Shown: positions 7,302 to 15,629 of the stretch, piece by piece | Layout of the letters: each line of letters starts with the position of its first letter | How positions within the stretch are numbered: the first letter of the stretch is position 1 | Origin: Chrysochromulina tobinii | Lineage: Eukaryota; Haptophyta; Prymnesiales; Chrysochromulinaceae | Direction: 5' to 3' | DNA: 22,592 nt | Assembly: GCA_001275005.1 (NCBI GenBank) | Contig: JWZX01002660.1 | Coordinates: 1-22,592 of the forward strand | Made by a program: the position numbers and the translations under genes | Notes under the pieces: generated by a model | What the model saw: the letters and a program-made list of their open reading frames with translations, nothing else | Told to the model about the DNA's origin: nothing | Databases searched by the model: none

Positions 7302-8708
7302 CTAGGCATCAAGCTCGGCCTGCACCAGGCGCTGCACGAAGTAGCTGTTGAGGCACGCCCAACACGCCTGCTCCATCTGGGGTCTCACCTGCTCGTGCAC
7401 CTCCTGCTGCGTCGGGCGCGCCTGGCACGTGTACGTGCCGCCGTGCCGCTCGAAGACGCGCGCGCACACTTGGGATTGGAACATCTCAAAGGCGTGCTTG
7501 AAGGGCAGCCGCTGTGAATCGTCAAGTAGCGCAAACTCCTCACCGCAGCCTGCGCACCGGTCCGTGTCCGTGCACAGCTGCACGAGCGGTGCGTCCACGT
7601 GCACATGCGGCACGCTCGAGCGCCCACCCCCTCGACGTGGTGATGGGGTCGCCAAGGGGGTCGCTGGCTGCTGCGGTACCGGCGTGGCGAGGGGCGGCGG
7701 ATTTGAAAGGGGGAGCGCAGCGAGGGGCGCCACTGACGTGGGAGGCAGTGTCGCGGGTGTGACGGGCGTGTCGGGCGTGTCGGGCATATCGCCGGCTTCC
7801 TCGAGCGTGTCGGTGGCTTCCTCGAGCGTGAAGGGTGTGCAGGGCTCTGGGGGGCATTCGAGCTTCATCGCAAGCCACTGCGCTGGTGGCACGTCGTGCG
7901 TGCCGAACCCTTCATTACCGAGGTCGTCAACGTCCATGCCCACGTCGCCCTCGTACTCCTCGCCGGAAGCCCCGTATGACTCGAGAGCTCGGCCGAGCGC
8001 CTCGGCAGCATCATCAACCGCCTGATGCATCCGCTCGAACTTGCGGAGCATGAGCCAGTGGCTGAGGCGCTTTGCATGCATGATGAGGGGCAAGGCAGTG
8101 CACCACGAGGTTGCATTGTGATGCGGCCTGGCGCCAGCTTCGAAGTCGCTCGAGGTCCACCTAAAGTCGATCTGGCGTGTCGAGGTCCATGCTGCCCTTG
8201 GCTTGCACTGCACTGCGGATGCAAGCCTCGCATCGAGCACTGCCGTCGCGCTGTACACTACCAACCGACGCGAAACTGCCGCAGCTGCGCCCCCAAAGAG
8301 CCACGCGTTCGTGAGCGCATCGCCGTAAAATGAGACGTGGAGTGCCCCTACAGCTGACGGCGAAAGCTCCATGATGTGTACAGCATCGAGCGTGCTCTGC
8401 GGACGACGGGGGTCGAGGTACGGCCAAAGAGCCTTGATCAGGTCGATAGCCGACATGCCGGTCATTTTCATGAGCAGCACGGCGGCGCTCATGTTCGGGC
8501 TGTCGTCGTTTGTGAAGCGTGTGAGCTGAACGTGTGTGACCAATTGATTGAGAAGGCCCGACCGCACACACTCTCTGCTGGCCACATCGTGAAGGGCCGT
8601 GCACGTCAACGCCACATTTGAGAGGATACCCACATCACTTGATGTGAGGATGCACGTGAGCAGCTCGTATGGAAGATCTACGAGCGAATTGGCCCTTGTT
8701 GCTGCCAT
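7302..8708 (-). CDS. F-box protein with Thr/Pro linker and Cys-rich C-terminus
   Basis: 468 aa, ATG at 8706-8708, stop TAG at 7302-7304. An F-box occupies about residues 8-46 (LVDLPYELLTCIL, then LTCTALHDVA), indicating a SKP1-binding substrate adaptor of an SCF ubiquitin ligase. A helical domain of unknown family follows. An acidic stretch leads into a low-complexity linker (about 285-360) with a 7-residue repeat TLEEATD/TLEEAGD (21-bp DNA repeat, 7794-7830), DTP units and a basic SPRRGGGR patch. The C-terminus has CAGC (Cys385, Cys388), single Cys415 and Cys428, and CWAC (Cys449, Cys452), spaced as if to bind zinc. I do not recognise this terminal domain; substrate recognition is a reasonable guess. 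TGCATGC words lie 82-106 bp upstream. Confidence 0.75.
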   Translation of the reverse strand: MAATRANSLVDLPYELLTCILTSSDVGILSNVALTCTALHDVASRECVRSGLLNQLVTHVQLTRFTNDDSPNMSAAVLLMKMTGMSAIDLIKALWPYLDPRRPQSTLDAVHIMELSPSAVGALHVSFYGDALTNAWLFGGAAAAVSRRLVVYSATAVLDARLASAVQCKPRAAWTSTRQIDFRWTSSDFEAGARPHHNATSWCTALPLIMHAKRLSHWLMLRKFERMHQAVDDAAEALGRALESYGASGEEYEGDVGMDVDDLGNEGFGTHDVPPAQWLAMKLECPPEPCTPFTLEEATDTLEEAGDMPDTPDTPVTPATLPPTSVAPLAALPLSNPPPLATPVPQQPATPLATPSPRRGGGRSSVPHVHVDAPLVQLCTDTDRCAGCGEEFALLDDSQRLPFKHAFEMFQSQVCARVFERHGGTYTCQARPTQQEVHEQVRPQMEQACWACLNSYFVQRLVQAELDA

Positions 8709-8789
8709 GCGCCGCCCTTCTTTAACGTACGTCGCGTACTTGTCGACGAAGGGCTGTCAGGTCAGGGTGTCGTCAGGTTTTGTCGAAAA

Positions 8790-8814
8790 GCATGCATGCC
8801 TAAACTTGCATGCA
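8790..8814. promoter_or_regulatory. Paired GCATGC palindromes upstream of F-box gene
   Basis: GCATGCATGC (8790-8799) and TTGCATGCAA (8806-8815) lie close together, 82-106 bp upstream of the ATG at 8708. The second contains the perfect TGCATGCA palindrome seen before two other genes. This is the densest cluster of the word in the window. Confidence 0.45.
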
Positions 8815-8903
8815 AAATAAGGTTTGGGAAAGTGGTTGCGGAGCCATGTTCACACCGAAGGGTCCATACCCCAACGACGAACGAGAGGACCGACCTTGGC
8901 TCC

Positions 8904-8917
8904 TTTGGCTAGCCAAA
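8904..8917. repeat. 14-bp perfect palindrome
   Basis: TTTGGCTAGCCAAA is identical to its reverse complement. It lies about 200 bp upstream of the F-box gene start on the minus strand. It could bind a dimeric factor; nothing else supports a role. Confidence 0.4.
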
Positions 8918-9210
8918 TTCTTCTTTCTTGCAAATAGGCCCAGAACCCATTCTACCCATCTGTAGCGTGTAGGAACCTATTCTGAAATTATGCCGATCCG
9001 TTATGAACGTACGCAAATAGCCTAGCGAGCCTACCGTCGTCAATGTAACATGGAAACATCTCTTATAGACACTGTTTTAACTACAATCTCTGCACATACT
9101 GCTCAAACGTGAGCAACCTTCCGATCGCAGCTAAATCGCAGCGCGGCGGCACACGCGACACGCAGCACGCGCCCGATGGCGTGCCCCCCTCGGGGAACGC
9201 AAAGGACGCA

Positions 9211-9241
9211 CTCGACACCGTCGCGTGACGACGGTGTCGAG
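9211..9241. repeat. Perfect hairpin, 13-bp arms, 5-nt loop
   Basis: CTCGACACCGTCG (9211-9223) pairs exactly with CGACGGTGTCGAG (9229-9241) across the loop CGTGA. It stands just before the tandem repeat array. It could be a cruciform, an RNA stem, or an edge of an inserted element. Confidence 0.6.
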
Positions 9242-9259
9242 CACAGATATCTACATCTT

Positions 9260-9690
9260 CCTCGCTCCGCGCTCCGCGCGTCGCTCGGACGCCTCAAACA
9301 CAGCCGGGCGGTCAGCAGGCGGAAGCCTATGGCGCCTAAGGGAGCCTGGCAGGAAGTGGCGCTCGCGCGTTCAAACGCCTGTGGCGCACGCGCAACCGGG
9401 CTGGCATCGGCACCTCGCGCCGCGCTCCGCCGACCGCCCGGACGCCTCAGACGCAGCCGGGCGGTCGGCGGGCGGAAGCCGACGGCGCCATTGGCAGACT
9501 GCAGGCTGTGGCGCTCGCGCGTTCAAACGCCTGAGGCGCACGCGCAGCCGGGCTGGCATCGGCGCCTCGCTGCGCGCTGCGCGCGTCGCTCGGACGCCTC
9601 AGACGCAGCCGGGCGGTCGGCGGGCGAAAGCCTGCGGCGCCAAAGGCAGCCTGCCAAGCTGCGGCGCCCGCGCGTTCGAACGCATCCTGG
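9260..9690. repeat. Tandem repeat, about three copies of 152/153 bp
   Basis: Copy 1 is about 9260-9412 (153 bp), copy 2 about 9413-9564 (152 bp), copy 3 is partial from 9565 to about 9690. Shared blocks include GACGCCTCA (9288, 9441, and with the next bases diverged at 9593), an AGCCGGGCGGTC block, and GCGCGTTCAAACGCCTG. Copies differ by scattered substitutions and one 1-bp indel, which would shift a reading frame between copies 2 and 3. This argues for a non-coding minisatellite-type repeat. Confidence 0.75.
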
Positions 9691-10060
9691 CAGTGGTCGT
9701 CAGCGAAAGAACCTTCGGCGGACGCACGCTCGCGCGCGCGCTGCCGCGCTCGTACGATCGTGCGTGGGCGCGACGCGCCGGCGCCCCCGCGCCATTCCGC
9801 CTGCGGCGCCCACCTTGGGCCGCGGCCGCCCAAACAGCCCGTTTGGCGTGTGCGCACGCCGCCGAGGATGGGCGAGCACGCTCCGAGCCGGAGAGCGCTT
9901 GACCACCCTCACCAGCCCGCCGCTCGACCAGAATGTCCGAGCGCGCGCCCCGCCTCGCGCCCTCCCCGCCACGCACTTGACCAACGGCCGGCGTATGGCC
10001 GCAAAAGCCCCGCGAGGAGCCATGGGAATCCTAGGACGCGCGCTCAGCGGTAGTTAAAGT

Positions 10061-10088
10061 GCGGAGCCCCCGGAGCGCGGGGCTCCGC
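10061..10088. repeat. Perfect hairpin, 10-bp arms, 8-nt loop
   Basis: GCGGAGCCCC (10061-10070) pairs exactly with GGGGCTCCGC (10079-10088) around CGGAGCGC. It marks the right edge of the GC-rich island; sequence becomes AT-richer immediately after. It is about 117 bp upstream of the coiled-coil gene ATG. Confidence 0.6.
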
Positions 10089-10204
10089 AATAATCTCACA
10101 AGTGTCCAACTTTGTTTCAAAAGTTCATGTTTTGCTGAAAAGCGGATTCAATGGTGTCTGGTTTCCCATCATTCCTCAGCTGAGCTGGGAGCCTGCTTCC
10201 GTCG

Positions 10205-13200
10205 ATGGCTGCCGTCAGATCACTGGCTGCCTATGGATCGCCTCCGTCGTCGCCCGTCAAGCCGCAAGGGCTCTTCTACCCGAGTACCCCGGCCACCAAC
10301 GGAGGTCCCATTCCAATCGTGCTCTCGCCGCCCACACCGTCGTCGCCAGCCCGTGCCCACGGTGAATGGAGTGCCTTTGAGCGCGCGAGTGGCGCTTTTA
10401 GTTGTGCGGGCACCGGAGGCACGTCGGAAGAAACGTCCATGAGTTCGGGGTTCCTCACCGGCCTCAGCAGCAACGCCCACCTCACCGGCCTTGCGAAGCC
10501 GCTCCCCTCTGAGGCGGCGTGGAGCTCAAGCCCGCTGCGCCCATCGACGGCGGCGGCGGTCGACAGGGAGGCCGACGAGGCCCTTCACCTGGCGGCGGAG
10601 CGGGCCAAGATGCGCGCTGAGAGTGACGACGTGAAGGTGCACCTGGCGGCCGAGCGGGCCAAGATGCGGGAGGAACGAGCGGCCGTCGAGGCGCAAGAGG
10701 CGAGATTGTGCGAGGCCGAGCAGCTCGAGATTGAGCTCGACGCGACCCAAGCCAAAGTGGCCGCCGAGGCGGCCCTGCACGAGGTGGCTACCGCGGCGGC
10801 CCTGCGCGAGGTGGCTACCGCGGCGGCGATGCTGCCTTCGGCGCTGCCGCGGTACGGCTCGCCGTATCGGCCTGCCCTTTCGCCGCTGCGCCCCCTGTCG
10901 CCGCTGCACACAGCGGTCGTGCCGCGCCACCGAAGCTTGCTCTCGGCTCCAGCTTCCTCCTCGGACATGGGCGGCGTGATCGCGTCGATCGAAGGGTCCG
11001 CGCGCGCCTCCATCCGCCAGGTCGAGGAGGAGGCGGCGAGGAGTGTCGACCGGCAGGCGCGTCGCGCGAGGCGCGAGGCCGAGAAGCGTGAGCAGGCCGA
11101 GCGCGAGGTTCGTCAAAGGGACGAGGCCGCGAGCTCGCGCGAGGCTCGCTTACGCCGAGAGGTGGAGCGGCGTGCTCACGAGAACGAGCGCCTCCGACTC
11201 AAGTCGACGGAGCGTGAGTCGAAACTCCGGAGCGAAAAGGAGAAGGAGATTTCGCGGCGTGAGGAGGCGGCGAGGCAGGTGGGCGCGCAGGAGGTGAGCC
11301 TCGTTGCATGGGAGGCACGCACGGCCCAGGAGCGAGCGCACGCGATGGCTCAGAAGCATGCTGCGTCGGCCGAGGTGGCGGCGGCGCACCATGCGGCGGC
11401 GGACGTGAAGCTCAAGGTGTTGACGAAACGCGCCGTGACGGCCGAGGAGTCACTCGCGAAGGTGGAGGCGCGGCTGGCTCGATTGGCGGAGCGCGAGGCG
11501 AGCCTGCAGGAGTCGGTGCATGAGCTCCGTGCCAAGCTCGACTCCTCCAAAGCGGAGACGGCCGCGGAGCGCAAACGGGCCGCGGAGGAGGCGGCGGCCG
11601 CTGAGACGGTTCGGGCAGCGGAGAAGCGGCGGGCAGCGGACGAGATCGCGGCGGCCGACGGGGCAAGGGCGGCAGCGATGGGACGGCTGCGAGAGGAGGC
11701 GGCCGAGGCACGCGCGGAGTTGTGCGCGGCACGCGAGCGTCACGAGCGCGCGAGCGTCGCCGCGGCCAGCGTGCGCGAGAAGCTCCAGCAGGACGCCCGC
11801 GCGCACGAGGAGCTCAACGGCAAGCTGCAGGCGGAGATGCATTCCCACCAGGCCGAGCGGATGAGCGAGCGGGAGGCTCTGCAGGCCCAGCTCTCGCGTG
11901 AGAGAGAAGACTTTCGGAGCAAAGAGAGGGCACTGCAAGCCCAGCTGCGGGCCGCCCTCTCGCAGGGGTCAGCCGAGACCGAACGGTTGCAAGTGGAGCG
12001 AGCGGCGGAAGCCGAACGATTGCAGGCGGAGCGAGCGGCGGAGGGCGAGCGGCTCCTGGCCCAGGCAGTGGCGGAGCGTGCGGCGGAGAGGAAGATGCAT
12101 CGCACACAGCGGGCGGCCGAACAGGAGGCGTCCGAGCGCCAGCGCCAGCGTGAGCATGAGGAGCATGCTAACCAGCTACGCGCACTGGAGAAGCTGCACG
12201 CGAGCCAGTTGCGCACTCTCGAGGAGACCCACGAGCGCGAGCTGCGCAATCTCGACGAATCTCGGCGCACTCTCGACGAGACCCACGCAAGCCAGCTGCG
12301 CAATCTCGAGAAGGTGCATCGCGAGGAGAGGCGGTCGGAGCACGAGGCGACCCAGCAGGCTAAGGCCGAGGCAGCCTTCGCGGCGGCGCGCGAGATTGAA
12401 TCTTGGCGCCAGAAGCACGCGCACTCGCTCGAGGAGGCCCAGCGGACGCGCGAGGTCTTGAGCTCGCAACTCGAGGCGCTGGAGGCGAAACGCTCAAGTG
12501 AGCTGCGCGGACTCGCGGAGAAGCACGCGGCGCAGCTCGCGCAGGCCGAAGCGCTGTGCCAGGCGGATCGCGCCGCTTCGTCAAAGAAGATGAGCGTGGC
12601 GCTCGAGGACGCGCGCGCACAGGCGGCGGCCGAGCGGCAGGCGGCCGTGGAGGTCGCGAGAAAGCAAGCGCTCGCCGAGGGGTATGCTGCTGGGCGCTCA
12701 GAGGCCACCGCCGAAGCGGCCGCCAAGGCGGAGGCGGCCTGGACGACCGCGTCGGAGGCGCAGATGAAGCTCCAGTCAGAGGCGGCCGAGGCCACCTTGC
12801 GCGCCGTCGAGGGCGCCGTGCGCGAGACGACCGCACGCGTCACCGAAACGGAGCGTGCCAGAGCTCGGGCCGCCCAGCAAAAGGCGGTCGACGAGGCAGT
12901 CTCCGTGGCTGTACGGGAGGCCGAAGCGCGTTCCACAGCGGAGGCAGATGCCCATGCCACCGAAGCAGTCCGAGACGCTGTCGAAGCCGTCCGCCAGGCT
13001 GCGCGCGCGAGCACCGAGGAGTCCCGCGAGCGATGGCAGCTGGTCGTCCAGCTCCATGGGATCCGCTCTGCCCAGCGACGCAGCATAGCCCGCGGCTGGT
13101 CCTCGTGGCTCCGACAGCACCACGAGGCTGCGCGAGAGCGCGCCTCGGCGCGAAGTTTCGTCAACCTCGCGAGCGCCGTGGCGCGCGCCGCGGCGACGCA

Positions 13201-14857
13201 GCGCAAGACCGCCGCCTTTGGTAGCTGGGCTGTGGCAGCGTGCGACGCGCGTGCGAGCGCGGCGCAGGTTGCGCAACGGAAGCAATGGACGTCGCACTGT
13301 GAAGACGTCAACCGCAGCCTCGCCGAGTTGCGGGCTGCGTGCACGGCGCGTCAGCAGGACCACGAGCGCGTCAAGGAGGACGCTGCCAAGGTGCTCGCGG
13401 CGGAGCGTGCGGAGCTCGCGGCTGCGCAGGAGGCGGCCACGCACGCCGCCGAGGCTGCGCGTGCGGAGCTCGCGGCGGCCGAAGAGCGAGCTGCGCTGGA
13501 GATCGAATCGTGCCGCATGCAGCACCAAGCCGAGCTCGGGGTGCTCGACGAGCAGCTTGCCAATGCATGCGCCGCCACGACCGGCTGGCGCGAGCAATGC
13601 GCATCCGTCACGGCCGAGCTGCAGCGTAGTCGACTCGAGCTTGCAGAGGGCGAGGAGGTGCTCGCTGAGTGCCGTGCTGAGCTGGTGGTGGCGCGGGCCG
13701 AGCTGGGCGCGTCCCACGAGGCGTTCAAGGCGTCCAAGGCGGCGGCCAAGGCAGCGGCCGAGGCGAAGCAGAGGGAATGGGAGGATCGATTGGGCGCCTT
13801 CCAGACGGAGTATGAGGCCGACCTCTCGCGCGCCGACGAGCGCACGCAGGCAGCCATGGAGAAGGCCGCCGCGGCGCAGGCGGCGTGCACACAGGCGCAG
13901 GCGCGCCAGAAGGACGCGGAGGCGCGCGTGACCAGCGCCGTCGCGAGCGCTGCGGAGGCGACGGCGCGCGCCTCCGCAGCGGAGGCGAGATTGCGGGAGC
14001 TCACGGAGCGCGCTGAGCGTGCCGAGTCCCACGCCAAGGAGCGATCGCACCTCGCCGAGGCGGCCGAGGCGGTGGCGGCCTCGAAGGAGCACGAAGCGGC
14101 GCACGCGCAGGCCGTCGTGCGCATGGTGACCCAACGCGCCGCAGCTCTCGAGCAGTCGCTGAGTGACGAAACCCATCGCGCGGAGGGGGCGATCGCGGCG
14201 CTCAGCCACGCACGCGCACGCGTGGGGATGGCGGTCGACGAGAGGACCATGGAGCTCATGGACGAGCACCGCCGGCAGCTCGCCACACAGCAGCAGATCG
14301 TGCGCCAATCGCTCAGCGAGGTTGCAGGCGCTGTGCAGAGAGCGCACGAGGCTGAGGCACGCGCTAAGAGCGCCGAGGCGACGGCCGAGGCGCGAACGGC
14401 CGAGTTTGAACGGTTGCGCAAGGGCCTGGCAGAGGCACAGGCGGCGACGCGCGCGGCCCAGTTGGCGAGCGAGCAGCGCTCCCAAACACGCGCCGAGGAG
14501 CAAACCGAGCTGTACGCTCATTTTGAGGAGCGGCTGCGCATCGAGCTGCAGGCGCAGCGGGAAGCCTTTGAGGACGAGCTCGACACGGCGCGAACGCAGG
14601 TGCACCGGGTGGACGTGGATGCGCACGAGCGCTCCTTACGCGTCGAGCGGAAGCGGATCGAAGCCGAGTGGAGCGAGCGGGTGCAAGAGGCCCTTCAAGA
14701 GCAAGCGCAGCTGCTCAGCCAGCAGAAGAAGGCTATGCGCAGCCGTGAGGCCGAGCTCACCGCGGCCCTAGATGAAATGAGAGAGAAGCTGCGCCGCGAG
14801 ACGACGAAGGCGCTGCGGCTCGAAAGCGAGCTCAGGGCCGTAGCGCTGGCCATGTGA
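10205..14857 (+). CDS. Giant coiled-coil protein with central tryptophan module
   Basis: 1,550 aa, one exon; ATG at 10205 with G at +4, stop TGA. Residues 1-120 are Ser/Pro-rich with many SP/TP sites (SPPSSPVKP, SPPTPSSPAR), and a second SP patch lies at about 211-250; both suit proline-directed kinases. Most of the rest (about 265-940 and 1020-1540) is Ala/Glu/Arg/Gln heptad sequence predicted to form long coiled coils. In between is a tryptophan module: GWSSW (Trp965, Trp968) followed 40 residues later by AFGSW (Trp1008), matching the modules of the minus-strand gene at 3353-6424. Internal duplications are visible: LAAERAKMR twice (54-bp DNA period, about 10585-10670), EVATAAA twice (24-bp period), and LHASQLRTLEE-like 11-residue units (about 12190-12335). 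A structural scaffold of centrosome, basal body or cytoskeleton is likely. No motor, ATPase or membrane domain is seen. Confidence 0.8.
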   Translation: MAAVRSLAAYGSPPSSPVKPQGLFYPSTPATNGGPIPIVLSPPTPSSPARAHGEWSAFERASGAFSCAGTGGTSEETSMSSGFLTGLSSNAHLTGLAKPLPSEAAWSSSPLRPSTAAAVDREADEALHLAAERAKMRAESDDVKVHLAAERAKMREERAAVEAQEARLCEAEQLEIELDATQAKVAAEAALHEVATAAALREVATAAAMLPSALPRYGSPYRPALSPLRPLSPLHTAVVPRHRSLLSAPASSSDMGGVIASIEGSARASIRQVEEEAARSVDRQARRARREAEKREQAEREVRQRDEAASSREARLRREVERRAHENERLRLKSTERESKLRSEKEKEISRREEAARQVGAQEVSLVAWEARTAQERAHAMAQKHAASAEVAAAHHAAADVKLKVLTKRAVTAEESLAKVEARLARLAEREASLQESVHELRAKLDSSKAETAAERKRAAEEAAAAETVRAAEKRRAADEIAAADGARAAAMGRLREEAAEARAELCAARERHERASVAAASVREKLQQDARAHEELNGKLQAEMHSHQAERMSEREALQAQLSREREDFRSKERALQAQLRAALSQGSAETERLQVERAAEAERLQAERAAEGERLLAQAVAERAAERKMHRTQRAAEQEASERQRQREHEEHANQLRALEKLHASQLRTLEETHERELRNLDESRRTLDETHASQLRNLEKVHREERRSEHEATQQAKAEAAFAAAREIESWRQKHAHSLEEAQRTREVLSSQLEALEAKRSSELRGLAEKHAAQLAQAEALCQADRAASSKKMSVALEDARAQAAAERQAAVEVARKQALAEGYAAGRSEATAEAAAKAEAAWTTASEAQMKLQSEAAEATLRAVEGAVRETTARVTETERARARAAQQKAVDEAVSVAVREAEARSTAEADAHATEAVRDAVEAVRQAARASTEESRERWQLVVQLHGIRSAQRRSIARGWSSWLRQHHEAARERASARSFVNLASAVARAAATQRKTAAFGSWAVAACDARASAAQVAQRKQWTSHCEDVNRSLAELRAACTARQQDHERVKEDAAKVLAAERAELAAAQEAATHAAEAARAELAAAEERAALEIESCRMQHQAELGVLDEQLANACAATTGWREQCASVTAELQRSRLELAEGEEVLAECRAELVVARAELGASHEAFKASKAAAKAAAEAKQREWEDRLGAFQTEYEADLSRADERTQAAMEKAAAAQAACTQAQARQKDAEARVTSAVASAAEATARASAAEARLRELTERAERAESHAKERSHLAEAAEAVAASKEHEAAHAQAVVRMVTQRAAALEQSLSDETHRAEGAIAALSHARARVGMAVDERTMELMDEHRRQLATQQQIVRQSLSEVAGAVQRAHEAEARAKSAEATAEARTAEFERLRKGLAEAQAATRAAQLASEQRSQTRAEEQTELYAHFEERLRIELQAQREAFEDELDTARTQVHRVDVDAHERSLRVERKRIEAEWSERVQEALQEQAQLLSQQKKAMRSREAELTAALDEMREKLRRETTKALRLESELRAVALAM
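10585..10670 (+). repeat. 54-bp in-frame duplication in coiled-coil gene
   Basis: Two nearly identical stretches starting at about 10586 and 10640 encode LAAERAKMR, 18 residues apart. This is a recent-looking local duplication that keeps the reading frame, supporting the plus strand as coding. Confidence 0.6.
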
Positions 14858-15629
14858 GCGCGCCCTAAGCGCGCCGCATCAGATCACTTCAACGGAATGG
14901 ACTGGCAGACACAGAGATGTCTTGGGTGGCAAGTCGATCCCGATGGCGCGTTACGCGCATGTGGACGTGGACATGACGACATGAGGTATTGCATTCATGG
15001 GTCCGAGACGCGAGAGCAGAGACGCCGTCGAGAGACGCCGCGCCCTCTCTAGGGACCCTACGTTGGTAGCGTTACGGTACTCGGCGGCGAGTAGGGCGTT
15101 GATGTGCGAGCATGTCGTTGTGTCGTGTCCCAGACTGGAGGTCCGGGCCGAGGCGCGAGGGACGCAGCCTCCACGCCACGCAGGGCGGAAGGATGTGACC
15201 GCGTAGTTGATTTATTGCGGTGCGGGGCCGGGAGGTGCGCCTCCGCGTGATGCAGATGAGTTCCGTATTCCGATCGACTCAACACGTGAAACTCACAAAA
15301 ACACCGCACGGCACCTCCATGCCGCACATCCGACGCATCGCACCCACATGTCCCCAAGACCCAGAACCAAACTTCACCTGTTCCGGAACACTCCCCAAGA
15401 AGCGACGCCAGCCCGGTCACGCGGTCGCCCCTCCGGTACCCGCCGGCGATCATTGACAGTTTAAGCTGAGTCAACGCAATGTAGTTGATCTGTCCCTTCC
15501 CAGTTCACCTCGCGTGGCACTGTCCGACGGAAGAGGCCGGACGACAATTTTACGAGCAGCTCCACTCTGTGCTCCACAGTCACCGCGGCCCGCGCACACT
15601 GGGGCCAGCGGCGCATCTGCTCTCAATCC
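14858..15629. other. Convergent intergenic region, 772 bp, no gene seen
   Basis: This lies between the 3' ends of the coiled-coil gene (+) and the helicase gene (-). Several open frames of 60-140 codons occur (for example on the minus strand, from ATG 15453 down to 15058) but none shows a domain or clear codon bias. A short inverted repeat GCGCGTTACGCGC is at 14945-14957. The region probably holds both 3' UTRs. Confidence 0.5.

Larger units (their letters stand above)
8709..10204. other. 1.5 kb gene-free region between divergent genes
   Basis: The left part (8709-9100) is relatively AT-rich and carries promoter-like words for the minus-strand F-box gene. The middle (about 9101-10088) is a very GC-rich island with tandem repeats and hairpins. 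The right part (10089-10204) is the immediate upstream of the long coiled-coil gene. Long open frames across the island (for example 9176-10057 on +) are Arg/Ala-rich, occur in several frames and both strands at once, and the repeat period does not preserve frame, so I do not call them genes. Confidence 0.6.

Noticed and set aside
9176-10057. 293-codon ORF over the GC-rich island
   Set aside because: Very basic composition, several other frames open at once, and the 153/152-bp repeat spacing breaks frame conservation between copies.
11740-14626. Long antisense ORFs (up to 616 codons) opposite the giant coiled-coil gene
   Set aside because: They are Ala/Arg/Leu/Ser-rich mirror translations of GC-rich heptad codons, show no domains, and the plus strand has in-frame internal duplications and the Trp module.
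15058-15453. Minus-strand ORF of about 131 codons in the convergent gap
   Set aside because: No domain, mixed composition and overlapping open frames on the other strand; more likely 3' UTR sequence.
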